A DNA stretch of 64,000 bases, from NCBI GenBank assembly GCA_934465295.1, contig CAKSKU010000012.1, positions 16,971-80,970 on the forward strand. The letters run 5' to 3'. The position numbers and the translations under genes are program-made. Below the pieces are notes generated by a model, which was given only the letters and a program-made list of their open reading frames with translations, made no database searches and had not been told where the DNA came from. Numbering within the stretch: the first letter of the stretch is position 1; every line of letters starts with the position of its first letter. This document shows positions 43,632 through 51,982 of this stretch, piece after piece. The stretch comes from an uncultured Oscillospiraceae bacterium (GTDB lineage: Bacteria > Bacillota > Clostridia > Oscillospirales > Ruminococcaceae).

Positions 43632-43776
43632 TATGCAGAATATTGCGGTCGGAATGTGATAGCAGCACAGTTCCGTTTGTATGCAGGTGCAATATCTGCG
43701 ATGGGAGGTCAAGCGGATATGACTTTAATGTTACGAAGGAGTATGCCCTATTGAAACTGCCATTCATTTGCTTTTA

Positions 43777-43878
43777 ATACTAAACACCAATAAAATAAAG
43801 GAAAAAATCTGCGCCGAAATCCAATATATCCGAGATTGTCGGCTTGATTTTTTCTAAATTTTAAAAGGTGTTTAGTAT
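43777..43878 (+). repeat. Dispersed repeat B, copy 4
   Basis: 102 bp, nearly identical to copy 2. Confidence 0.92.
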
Positions 43879-43922
43879 AAAGGAGTCATAGCTTTTGATA
43901 GGCGTTTTCATATACTCAATCT

Positions 43923-43940
43923 GATTAGCCGCTGCTAACC
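43923..43940 (+). promoter_or_regulatory. Metal operator 11 (isolated)
   Basis: GATTAGCCGCTGCTAACC. It lies 500 bases before the ZIP gene with repeat tracts between, so any target is unclear. Confidence 0.6.
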
Positions 43941-44096
43941 GTGCTTATATTTTAACACACAAACACCGAATTAGTCAAGCATAACATTAAATTTTTTCAA
44001 AAAAATTTTTCGGAGGAATTTTCTCTTTTGAAAACAGACAGTTTGAAGGCGGGTTTGGGGGAGAGTTTTTATTGGGAATAGGTCACTTAAGCAAGT

Positions 44097-44166
44097 TTAC
44101 AGTTGACAGTTAATAGTTAACAGTTTTTTATAATTGACAATTGACAATTGATAATTGATAATTCGT
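44097..44166. repeat. Micro-repeat tracts
   Basis: GTTTACAGTTGACAGTTAATAG-like units followed by AATTGACAATTGACAATTG and GATAATTGATAATT. Similar GTTAACTGTTAACTGTTAAC units lie at 44325-44353. No gene is seen from 43880 to 44370. Confidence 0.7.
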
Positions 44167-44373
44167 ACAGAGTATCTTCCATTGTCCGTCTAAAGATTTT
44201 TCATTAAACAGATAAACACGATTTAATAATTCATCAACTTTTAGAATTTACGAAATACTACGGTGAAATATATTCACAAAAATCCAACTGCTATACGTTG
44301 AAAAACAAAATTATCAAATTGAAAACTGTTAACTATAAACTGTTAACTGTTAACTTGCTCGACATATTTGTCC

Positions 44374-44402
44374 TTGACAGAAATAAGCTTAAATGCTATA
44401 AT
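44374..44402 (+). promoter_or_regulatory. Promoter of the ZIP transporter gene
   Basis: TTGACA, 17-base spacer, TATAAT; operator 12 begins seven bases after the -10 box. Confidence 0.85.
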
Positions 44403-44408
44403 TAATTC

Positions 44409-44426
44409 GGTTAGCAATAGGTAACT
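44409..44426 (+). promoter_or_regulatory. Metal operator 12
   Basis: GGTTAGCAATAGGTAACT at the expected transcription start of the ZIP gene, positioned for repression. Confidence 0.75.
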
Positions 44427-44446
44427 GAATTGGCAGAGGTGATAAT

Positions 44447-45232
44447 ATGAATATTTCAGATGTTGTGCAAGGGCTGGCGATTCCGTTTATCGGAACGTCG
44501 CTCGGGTCTGCGTGCGTATTGTTTATGAAAGGCGGTCTGAACCGCACCGTCCAGCGAATACTGACGGGCTTTGCGGCTGGCGTTATGACGGCAGCTTCGG
44601 TGTGGAGCTTGCTTATCCCTGCGATAGAGCAGTCGGAGAAAATGGGGAAGCTTGCGTTTGTTCCTGCGGCGGTCGGATTTCTTGCCGGAATTTTCGTGCT
44701 GCTTCTTATCGACGGCTTAGTTCCGCATCTGCATTTAAACAGTGACAAAGCGGAGGGTGTGCGCTCGCATCTTTCCAAAAACACGATGCTCCTGCTTGCG
44801 GTGACGATACACAATATCCCCGAGGGAATGGCTGTCGGCGCAGTCTATGCAGGGCTTATCTACGGCGGTCGGAATATGACGGCTGCGGCGGCGCTTGCGC
44901 TTTCGGTCGGCATAGCGATACAGAATTTTCCCGAGGGTGCGATAATCTCCATGCCGCTCCGCTCGGAGGGAATGAGCAAGGGAAAAGCGTTCGTCTGGGG
45001 CGTTATCTCGGGTGCGGCAGAGCCTGTCGGCGCAGTGCTGACGATACTTGCGGCGAGCTTTGTTATCCCTGCAATGCCGTATTTCCTTAGCTTTGCAGCA
45101 GGTGCGATGATTTATGTCGTTGTCGAGGAGCTTATCCCCGAGATGTCCGAGGGGGAACATTCCAACATCGGAACGGTATCGTTTGCGGCAGGCTTTGCGG
45201 TGATGATGATGCTTGATGTTGCACTCGGGTAA
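44447..45232 (+). CDS. ZIP family metal transporter
   Basis: A 261-residue, eight-helix transporter of the ZIP/ZupT family, importing divalent metals such as Zn, Fe or Mn. The binuclear-site motifs are visible: 'TIHNIPEGMAVG' in helix 4, 'AIQNFPEGAIIS' in helix 5, plus 'SGAAEPVGA' and 'VVEELIPEM'. The short loop 'LVPHLHLN' after helix 3 carries two His. AGAGGTG precedes the ATG. It is monocistronic, with a repressor-positioned operator, implying expression under metal starvation. Confidence 0.93.
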   Translation: MNISDVVQGLAIPFIGTSLGSACVLFMKGGLNRTVQRILTGFAAGVMTAASVWSLLIPAIEQSEKMGKLAFVPAAVGFLAGIFVLLLIDGLVPHLHLNSDKAEGVRSHLSKNTMLLLAVTIHNIPEGMAVGAVYAGLIYGGRNMTAAAALALSVGIAIQNFPEGAIISMPLRSEGMSKGKAFVWGVISGAAEPVGAVLTILAASFVIPAMPYFLSFAAGAMIYVVVEELIPEMSEGEHSNIGTVSFAAGFAVMMMLDVALG

Positions 45233-45283
45233 ATTCAACAAAGAAAAAATAACTTAAACGTTCAAGTTTGTGTATATTAAACC

Positions 45284-45312
45284 TTGTTAGATAAGGCTTG
45301 ATATGGTAAAAT
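45284..45312 (+). promoter_or_regulatory. Promoter of the ABC exporter operon
   Basis: TTGTTA, 17-base spacer, TAAAAT; operator 13 starts seven bases later. Confidence 0.65.
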
Positions 45313-45319
45313 AATATAC

Positions 45320-45337
45320 AGTTAGCCACTGCTAATA
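45320..45337 (+). promoter_or_regulatory. Metal operator 13
   Basis: AGTTAGCCACTGCTAATA at the expected start of the ABC operon transcript. Confidence 0.75.
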
Positions 45338-45388
45338 CAAACCTCTGCTTTTTACGGAAAAAAGGCAAAGGTATAAAAATTGCACATA

Positions 45389-45406
45389 GGTTAGTCTATG
45401 CTAACT
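45389..45406 (+). promoter_or_regulatory. Metal operator 14
   Basis: GGTTAGTCTATGCTAACT in the ABC operon leader, 70 bases before the start. Confidence 0.75.
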
Positions 45407-45476
45407 TAATAAGCGATGGCGAAAAGTGAATTTTTCGGGCAGGAAAAGCCTTAAAGGGAATGAAAGGGTGAAGAGA

Positions 45477-46175
45477 ATGTTTATTGAGATAAACAATATC
45501 AAAAAAAGCTACGGAAGCGGTGAAAGCAAGGTCGAGGTGCTCAAGGGGATAAGCGTCGGCATTGAAAAGGGTGAATTCTGCGTTCTTCTCGGACCTTCGG
45601 GCAGCGGCAAATCCACGCTCCTTAACATAATCGGCGGAATTGACGACGCTGACTCGGGTTATATCTCCATCAACGGCGAAAAGACTGAGAATATGAACGA
45701 AAAGGCTCTCACAAACTACCGCAGAAAGCATCTCGGATACATTTTCCAGATGTATAACCTTATCCCGAACCTCAACATAAAGGAAAACGTTGAAACGGGC
45801 GCATATCTTAGTGATTCTCCGCTCGATGTTGACGATATTCTCAAAACTCTCGGACTTTATGAGCATCGTCACAAGCTCCCGTCCCAGCTTTCGGGCGGTC
45901 AGCAGCAGAGATGCTCCATCGGCAGAGCTATCGTAAAGAACCCCGATATCCTCCTCTGCGATGAGCCGACAGGTGCGCTCGACTACAACACCTCAAAGGA
46001 GATCCTGAAGCTTATCGAAACGGTAAATCAGAAGTACAACACCACCGTAATAATGGTAACGCATAATGAAGCTATAAAGGATATGGCAGACAAGGTCGTA
46101 AAGCTTCGTGACGGAATGATAAGAAAAGAGATACATAACGAGCATAAGCTTTCTGCCGAAGAGCTTGACTGGTAA
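45477..46175 (+). CDS. ABC transporter ATP-binding protein, MacB/LolD type
   Basis: A 232-residue ATPase. Walker A 'GPSGSGKSTLLN', Q-loop 'YIFQMYNLIPNL', ABC signature 'LSGGQQQRCSIGRA' and Walker B 'DILLCDEPTGALD' are intact. The 'YNLIPNLNIKENVE' and 'GALDYNTSKEIL' context is typical of MacB/LolD-type partners of FtsX-family permeases. The frame extends upstream to 45426, but ATG 45477 has AAAGGGTG at good spacing. It pairs with the permease 12 bases downstream. Confidence 0.94.
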   Translation: MFIEINNIKKSYGSGESKVEVLKGISVGIEKGEFCVLLGPSGSGKSTLLNIIGGIDDADSGYISINGEKTENMNEKALTNYRRKHLGYIFQMYNLIPNLNIKENVETGAYLSDSPLDVDDILKTLGLYEHRHKLPSQLSGGQQQRCSIGRAIVKNPDILLCDEPTGALDYNTSKEILKLIETVNQKYNTTVIMVTHNEAIKDMADKVVKLRDGMIRKEIHNEHKLSAEELDW

Positions 46176-46187
46176 GGAGGAACGAAG

Positions 46188-49163
46188 ATGAGAAATCCCC
46201 TTACAAAGCGTCTGCTCCGTGAGTTTGCCAAGGACGCTGCAAAGTACGTTGCAATATTCATTATGATGATCCTGCTCATTTCGATATGCTCGGGTATGAG
46301 AGTCGGAAATGAGAGCCTTAAAGCGGCATATTATGAAAGCTTCGACCTCTACAATATCGAGGACGGACACATTACATTCGATAAACCGCTCCCCGACGAG
46401 CTTAAGGGTAAGCTTGAAAGCGGCGCAGACTTAAAGTTTTATGACAGCTTTTATTTTGACGAAGATACCGCCGAAACGGGTGCTACCGTCAGAGTTTACA
46501 AGCAGACCGATGCGCTCAACAACCCATGCTTATTGAGCGGTGAGCTTCCGGCAAAGGATAATGAAATTGCTGTTGACCGTGTTTTTGCAAAGAATAATGA
46601 TATCAATATCGGCGACACGATAACACTCAACGGCAAGGCTCTTACTATCACGGGTTTTGTCGCCCTCCCAAATTACAGCACGCTCTTTGAGAGCAACACC
46701 GACTCGATGTTCGATTCGATCAATTTCTCTATCGCAGTAATGACTGACGGCGGCTTTGAAGCTGTCGGAAGCAAGGATCTTAAATACAACTATGCTTGGC
46801 TTTATAACGAAGCTTATGCAGATGATATCGAAGCCGCAGACCGCTCCGACAAGTTCCTTGATCTTATCGAAGATGAGCTTACCGATTATGACGAAGCGAT
46901 CGTTCAGGTGCAGATAGACGAACTCACCGACAAGCTTGAAAAGGCTTCCGAGGAATATGCCGACATCTACAAAAAGTCTTTTGAGGACAAGGTGAACAGC
47001 CTCACCGATACTATTGAAAAAGGCGCAGAGGAATACGGCAGCATCTATCAGAAGTCTATCGAAGAAAAGGTTGCCGAGGTAACTCAGAACATCACAAAGG
47101 GTGCGGAAGAGTATGGTATGCTCTATGCATCAACGGGTGTAAAGCCTGCAAAATCCGACCTTTCGATAGATGTTGACGACTTCACATTCGGCGTTATCGA
47201 AAGATCCGTTGAAGCAATGATGACAGGAACGGCTTATGCAGGACCTACCGAGCAGGAGTTTATCGACGAATATCTCGATTCCGTCAAGAAGCCCGAAAAG
47301 TCCGATCTTTCGGCAGAAACAGACGATTTCACATTCAGGATAATCGAAGATTCCGTAGCCGCCGCAATAAAGGGCGAGGAATACGAAGCTCCCTCCGAGG
47401 ACGAATTCAAGGATCAGTATATCGATTCCGTTGAAAAGCCTAAGAAAGAAGACCTCTCCGTTCAGCTTGACGATTTCCTCTTCGGAATTATTGAGGACGG
47501 CGTTGAAGCCGAGATAAACGGCGAAGATTTTGAAATGCCCGATGATGAGGAATTCGAGGACGAGATCGACAAGACGGATATTATCACCGTTGAAAATTAT
47601 ATTCCGAGATATCTCAATCAGGGCATAAATTTCTCCATTGACGATATCGGCGGCGATGAAGCGGGAACAATGGTAATGGTATATATGATGATCGCTGTTA
47701 TCGCATTCATCTTCGCAGTGACCATTTCAAACACTATCGTTGCCGAAGCAGGTGTTATCGGTACTCTCCGTGCTTCGGGATACACAAAGGTCGAGCTTAT
47801 CCGACATTATATGCTTCTTCCGATAATCGTTACGCTCGTTTCGGCAGTTGTCGGAAACATCATCGGCTATACAGCTATGAAGGATTTCTGCGTGAACCTT
47901 TACCGCAGCTCGTATTCGCTTACGACATATAAAACCGTCTGGGATCCGTCTGCATTCGTGCTTTCGACAGTTGTTCCGATAGTGCTTATGCTGATAATAA
48001 ATCTGACGGTACTTGCTTCAAAGCTCAGATTGAGCCCGCTCAAGTTCCTCCGTCACGACCTTAAAAAGAACTCCAACAAAAAGGCAATGCGCCTTAACAC
48101 AAAGATACCGTTTATGTCGAGATTCAGCCTGAGAATTTTCTTCACGAACCTCCCCGGATATATCGTAATGATAGTCGGGATCCTTTTCGGCGCAGTTCTT
48201 ATCAGCTTCGGTGATATGATGCCGAGAATGATGGACGAATACAAAGCGAACGTTGTCAGGGATATGATAAGCGAATATCAGTACATACTCTATGACTATG
48301 AAGAAACCGATGAGATCGACAACCTTTCAGCGGAAAAATTTGCTTCCGCAAGCTTTGATTATTCAAAGGAAGGCTTCCTCACGGACGGCTTCACCGTTTA
48401 CGGCATTGAAAAAGACAGCCGCTATATCCATTCGGAAATTCCCGAGGGAAAGGCGCTCATTTCAACGGGCATAAGCGAAAAATACGGTATCAAAGCAGGC
48501 GACAGCATTACACTTGACGAAAAATACAAGCGCAACAGCTCCTATACGATCGAAGTCGGCGGAGTTTATGATTACAGCTCATCACTCGCAATATTTATGA
48601 ACATCAACGACTTCAACAAGACCTTCGGCAATAAGGAAGGCTACTTCACAGGCTACTTCTCCAATACCGAACTCACAGAACTCAGCGATGACGACGTTGC
48701 CGCAATAATTTCAGCCGATGATTATACAAAGCTCTCCGACCAGCTTATGGTCTCTATGGGCAGTATGATGAATATTATGAAAGTATTCGGCGCATTGTTC
48801 GATATCATCGTTATCTACGTCCTCTGCAAGCAGGTCATCGAGAGAAACTTCCAGTCGATATCGATGACGAAGATACTCGGCTACAAGGACAGCGAGATCG
48901 GCGGACTTTATATCGCCTCGACCTCTATCGCAGTTGTTGTCGGACTTATCATCGCAGTTCCTTTCATCGATATTGCAATGAAAGCGATATTCAAGGGTTA
49001 CCTTTACACAATGATGACGGGATATATCCCATGCTCGATCAACCCGATGACGTATGTTGTCACGGTCACAGTCGGACTTGTCTGCTACGCAGTCGTTGCA
49101 GCTCTCCAGATGAGAAAGGTCTCCAAGGTCTCCAAGAGCGAAGCACTCAAAAACGCAGAATAA
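46188..49163 (+). CDS. FtsX-family ABC transporter permease with repeated extracytoplasmic region
   Basis: A 991-residue permease of the MacB/YtrF type. One N-terminal membrane helix (about 24-42), a large periplasm-facing domain, an FtsX core (about 505-625: 'TMVMVYMMIAVIAFIFAVTI', 'EAGVIGTLRASGYTKVEL'), a second helix and outer domain, and a second FtsX core at the C-terminus. Residues ~240-470 are unusual: about two or three coiled ~30-residue units ('EKGAEEYGSIYQKSIEEKV') and three ~45-residue tandem units built on 'KPEKSDLS..DDF.F.IIE'. These move substrates such as peptides, lipoproteins or lipids rather than ions. The substrate here is unknown. Operators 13-14 place it in the metal regulon. 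Confidence 0.9.
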   Translation: MRNPLTKRLLREFAKDAAKYVAIFIMMILLISICSGMRVGNESLKAAYYESFDLYNIEDGHITFDKPLPDELKGKLESGADLKFYDSFYFDEDTAETGATVRVYKQTDALNNPCLLSGELPAKDNEIAVDRVFAKNNDINIGDTITLNGKALTITGFVALPNYSTLFESNTDSMFDSINFSIAVMTDGGFEAVGSKDLKYNYAWLYNEAYADDIEAADRSDKFLDLIEDELTDYDEAIVQVQIDELTDKLEKASEEYADIYKKSFEDKVNSLTDTIEKGAEEYGSIYQKSIEEKVAEVTQNITKGAEEYGMLYASTGVKPAKSDLSIDVDDFTFGVIERSVEAMMTGTAYAGPTEQEFIDEYLDSVKKPEKSDLSAETDDFTFRIIEDSVAAAIKGEEYEAPSEDEFKDQYIDSVEKPKKEDLSVQLDDFLFGIIEDGVEAEINGEDFEMPDDEEFEDEIDKTDIITVENYIPRYLNQGINFSIDDIGGDEAGTMVMVYMMIAVIAFIFAVTISNTIVAEAGVIGTLRASGYTKVELIRHYMLLPIIVTLVSAVVGNIIGYTAMKDFCVNLYRSSYSLTTYKTVWDPSAFVLSTVVPIVLMLIINLTVLASKLRLSPLKFLRHDLKKNSNKKAMRLNTKIPFMSRFSLRIFFTNLPGYIVMIVGILFGAVLISFGDMMPRMMDEYKANVVRDMISEYQYILYDYEETDEIDNLSAEKFASASFDYSKEGFLTDGFTVYGIEKDSRYIHSEIPEGKALISTGISEKYGIKAGDSITLDEKYKRNSSYTIEVGGVYDYSSSLAIFMNINDFNKTFGNKEGYFTGYFSNTELTELSDDDVAAIISADDYTKLSDQLMVSMGSMMNIMKVFGALFDIIVIYVLCKQVIERNFQSISMTKILGYKDSEIGGLYIASTSIAVVVGLIIAVPFIDIAMKAIFKGYLYTMMTGYIPCSINPMTYVVTVTVGLVCYAVVAALQMRKVSKVSKSEALKNAE

Positions 49164-49208
49164 ACTTATTCCGACCCACTTTTTATACAAAATCTCCTTT
49201 TCAAAAAA

Positions 49209-49254
49209 GCACCGTTCCCCCGTGATAAATTTACTGTGGGGGAACGGTGCTTTT
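49209..49254 (+). terminator. Terminator of the ABC operon
   Basis: GCACCGTTCCCCC / GGGGGAACGGTGC perfect stem followed by TTTT, with an A-run on the other side. Confidence 0.88.
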
Positions 49255-49275
49255 GGGGTAAGTTTTCATTTCCTA

Positions 49276-49304
49276 TTGACTTGCGGCGCAGTTGGTGATA
49301 AAAT
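49276..49304 (+). promoter_or_regulatory. Promoter of galE
   Basis: TTGACT, 17-base spacer, TAAAAT. Confidence 0.75.
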
Positions 49305-49341
49305 AAAAACAGAAAATATTTCTGAAAGGAAGTTATATCTT

Positions 49342-50352
49342 ATGAGTACGATCCTTGTTACAGGCGGCGCAGGCTTTATCGGAAGCCATACCTGTGTTGA
49401 GCTTCTCGGCGCAGGCTATGATATCGTAGTCCTCGATAATTTCTGCAATTCCAAACCCGAAGCACTCGACAGAATAAAGAAGATCGCAGGTAAGGACTTC
49501 AAGTTCTATGAGACCGACCTGCTTGACTTTGAGGGCACAGAAAAAGTGTTCAAGGAGAATAAGATCGACGCAGTTATCCACTTTGCAGGACTTAAAGCAG
49601 TAGGCGAATCCTGCGCAAAGCCCGTTGAGTATTACCATAATAACCTCACAGGTACGCTCAACCTTATCCGTGCAATGCGTGAGAACGGCTGTAAGAATAT
49701 AGTGTTCTCCTCCTCCGCAACGGTTTACGGTATGAACAACCCTATCCCGTTCGATGAAACAATGCCGACCTCCGCAACGAACCCCTACGGCTATACAAAG
49801 GTAATGATCGAACAGATACTTATGGATACTGCAAAGGCTGACAGCGACTGGAGCGTTGCACTCCTCCGCTATTTCAATCCTATCGGCGCACACGAGAGCG
49901 GACTCCTCGGTGAAAATCCGAACGGAATCCCGAACAACCTTATGCCTTATATCGCACAGGTAGCAGTCGGAAAGCTCCCATGCCTCAGCGTCTTCGGCAA
50001 CGACTACGATACAGTTGACGGAACAGGCGTCCGTGACTATATCCACGTCGTAGACCTCGCAAAAGGTCACCTCTGCGCAGTAAAGTATAACCTCGAGCAT
50101 AAGGGCTGTGAAGCCGTAAACCTCGGTACAGGCAAGGGAACGAGCGTACTCCAGCTTGTACACGCATTTGAAAAAGCATCGGGCAAAAAGATCGAATATA
50201 AGATCGTCGGCAGAAGAGCAGGCGACATCGCAGAATGCTACGCAAATACCGATAAGGCAAAGAAGCTCTTCGGCTGGACAGCACAGTATGACGTAGATAA
50301 AATGTGTGCAGACAGCTGGAACTTCACACAGAAAAATCCGAATGGAATGTGA
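49342..50352 (+). CDS. galE: UDP-glucose 4-epimerase
   Basis: A 336-residue SDR enzyme interconverting UDP-glucose and UDP-galactose for the Leloir pathway and envelope polysaccharides. 'ILVTGGAGFIGSHTCVELL' is the NAD-binding motif, 'FSSSATVYG' holds the catalytic Ser, and 'NPYGYTKVMIE' the YxxxK pair. 'LRYFNPIGAHESG' and 'RDYIHVVDLAKGH' are GalE-typical. The frame extends upstream to 49222, but ATG 49342 has GAAAGGAAG upstream and begins the fold. Monocistronic. Confidence 0.96.
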   Translation: MSTILVTGGAGFIGSHTCVELLGAGYDIVVLDNFCNSKPEALDRIKKIAGKDFKFYETDLLDFEGTEKVFKENKIDAVIHFAGLKAVGESCAKPVEYYHNNLTGTLNLIRAMRENGCKNIVFSSSATVYGMNNPIPFDETMPTSATNPYGYTKVMIEQILMDTAKADSDWSVALLRYFNPIGAHESGLLGENPNGIPNNLMPYIAQVAVGKLPCLSVFGNDYDTVDGTGVRDYIHVVDLAKGHLCAVKYNLEHKGCEAVNLGTGKGTSVLQLVHAFEKASGKKIEYKIVGRRAGDIAECYANTDKAKKLFGWTAQYDVDKMCADSWNFTQKNPNGM

Positions 50353-50358
50353 TCTTAC

Positions 50359-50393
50359 GAATTCGGAATTCGGAATGCGGAATTCGGAATTAT
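50359..50393. repeat. GGAATTC-type micro-repeat
   Basis: Same CGGAATT / GCGGAATT pattern as at 35947-35980, right after the galE stop. Confidence 0.8.
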
Positions 50394-50409
50394 TTGCATA
50401 GCTCAACTT

Positions 50410-50740
50410 TGTTTGAGTGATGCGAAGCCAATCAAAGTTTACGTCCACGCTTTTCAAATGGTGGCAGGGGTCAAGGGGGCAGAGCCACCTTGTCGCTCTC
50501 CGCAGAGAGCGAAACTCCCTAAACTAACAGCATAATATCAGTTGCGATAAGCGTAAATCACTAACAGCTAAAATGGCGCAATTCACACGAAATAGGTAAA
50601 ACGAACTATGAGAAATACAGTTTCGTAAACCTAAAAAATGTGAATTGCGCCAATTCTGTTTTCTTCAAACAAACTGTCCTCGGCATAAAATGCGCAGAGC
50701 GAAGCGATAAGCATTTTATGCCGACAACGTTTGAACGGCG
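50410..50740 (+). repeat. Dispersed repeat C, copy 3
   Basis: Shares AAAGTTTACGT, GGTGGCAGGGGTCAAGGGGG, the GAGAGCGAAAC tract and the inverted pair GGCGCAATTCACA / TGTGAATTGCGCC with the other copies. The right end diverges. No gene is seen from 50353 to 50803. Confidence 0.82.
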
Positions 50741-50803
50741 TTAAACGCATCAAATTCCATAAAGGGTCGTTTATATTCATCTCACCGACAGTATTTGAGC
50801 AGT

Positions 50804-51556
50804 TTATCTTATCCCAATATAATGCATAGGCGTGAAGCGTATGCCGTCTATCGTCTGCTCGGGCGAGTCGGCGATGAAACCAAGCTTTTCATAGATTTTA
50901 ACAGCAAAAGGAGAGGAATTGACGCTGATAACCTGACGCTCGTAGTCTTTTTTCATCCGATTGAAAAGCTTTTTGCCGATACCTTTGTGCTGATGCTCTG
51001 CCTTGACAAAGAAAAGGCTGATATGCTGCGGCTCACGCATCGCAAGCACACCCGAAAGCTCGCCGTCCATAAATGCACCGTAAAAATCAAGCTTTCCGAC
51101 AAAGCTTTCATCGGCAAGCGTCCTGCGGAACTCCTCTATGCCCTCATCGGAATATTCGGGTGCTTCAAACTCCATAAAAACGGCAAGCACAAGCTTCAAA
51201 GCCTCGGGAATGTCTTTTTTGGCGAGCTTTTTTATTTTAAGAGGCGAATTTTTCTTCGGCTCGGGAAGCTCGGGATAAATTTCCTCAAAAAGCTTTTGCA
51301 GGAAAGCCTTGTTGTCAATTTCTTCGCACAGTATCATATCTTTCGCACCCTCGTAAGGCGGCTCGTGATGTGCGTTCGGCATAAGCCTTTCTGCGCTCGG
51401 GACCGGCTTTATCAGCAGACGGTCATCACAGACATAAGCGGCGATCTTTCCCTTGTAATAAATGATATATTCGCCCATCATCTGCTTGTAGGTGATATTT
51501 TCAAGCAGCGAAAGCTGTTCAAGGATAAATTCAAGAAATTCTTTTCGTGATGACAT
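50804..51556 (-). CDS. TfoX N-domain / GNAT acetyltransferase fusion
   Basis: A 250-residue two-domain protein. Residues ~1-100 match a TfoX N-terminal domain ('YKQMMGEYIIYYKGKIAAYV', 'LLIKPVPSAERLMP'). Residues ~110-250 are a GNAT acetyltransferase: 'LSGVLAMREPQHISLFFVKA', 'HQHKGIGKKLFNRMKKD' (acetyl-CoA loop) and 'PFAVKIYEKLGFIAD'. TfoX-N is known from competence regulators but is also widespread as a single domain of unknown action. The fusion suggests it acts as a sensing or docking part for the acetylase. The start at 51556 follows GGAGGGG; the longer frame to 51586 lacks a ribosome site. Confidence 0.88.
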   Translation of the reverse strand: MSSRKEFLEFILEQLSLLENITYKQMMGEYIIYYKGKIAAYVCDDRLLIKPVPSAERLMPNAHHEPPYEGAKDMILCEEIDNKAFLQKLFEEIYPELPEPKKNSPLKIKKLAKKDIPEALKLVLAVFMEFEAPEYSDEGIEEFRRTLADESFVGKLDFYGAFMDGELSGVLAMREPQHISLFFVKAEHQHKGIGKKLFNRMKKDYERQVISVNSSPFAVKIYEKLGFIADSPEQTIDGIRFTPMHYIGIR

Positions 51557-51609
51557 AAGCCCCTCCAAAACAACGCCCCACATCATTACGACACAGGGCG
51601 AACTATGTA

Positions 51610-51879
51610 TTAATAACCTGAAGCTAACGCACCGCTTACGGTTGCGGCAATTATAGCGCCGATGATAACGACAAGGATAAGGAAGCAGAAATACGATCTC
51701 GCAAAGTTTTTGAGATTCTTATTTCCTGTTCCGCCTAATGAAAATACAAGCAGCAGTATCAGTCCGACTATCGGGATACTGAACAGTATCTCATAACCGA
51801 AATAGCCCCACATTGATATGGGCTTGTACTCATAGCTCTCGCCTTCGTTGATCTGCGTTCCGCAATTTGGACATTTCAT
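51610..51879 (-). CDS. Zinc-ribbon small membrane protein
   Basis: An 89-residue protein. The N-terminus 'MKCPNCGTQINEGESYEYKP' holds half of a zinc ribbon (one CxxC pair). Two hydrophobic segments follow ('ILFSIPIVGLILLLVFSLGG' and 'FCFLILVVIIGAIIAATVSG'), separated by a conserved 'NKNLKNFARSYF' loop. Similar zinc-ribbon membrane proteins are common in Firmicutes, with unknown function. ATG 51879 is preceded by GGGGGAA; it probably stands alone. Confidence 0.82.
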   Translation of the reverse strand: MKCPNCGTQINEGESYEYKPISMWGYFGYEILFSIPIVGLILLLVFSLGGTGNKNLKNFARSYFCFLILVVIIGAIIAATVSGALASGY

Positions 51880-51982
51880 AATTGATTCCCCCAAAATATT
51901 GATTTAAGATGTAAATAAATTATACAGCTTTTGCGTGGATATGTCAATATTTTTGGCAAATTTAGCCGGAAATGCCCTGCGG

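Noticed and set aside
49333..50457. 374-codon antisense frame across galE
   Set aside because: Shadow of galE with Cys-rich low-complexity product, and it runs into micro-repeat DNA.
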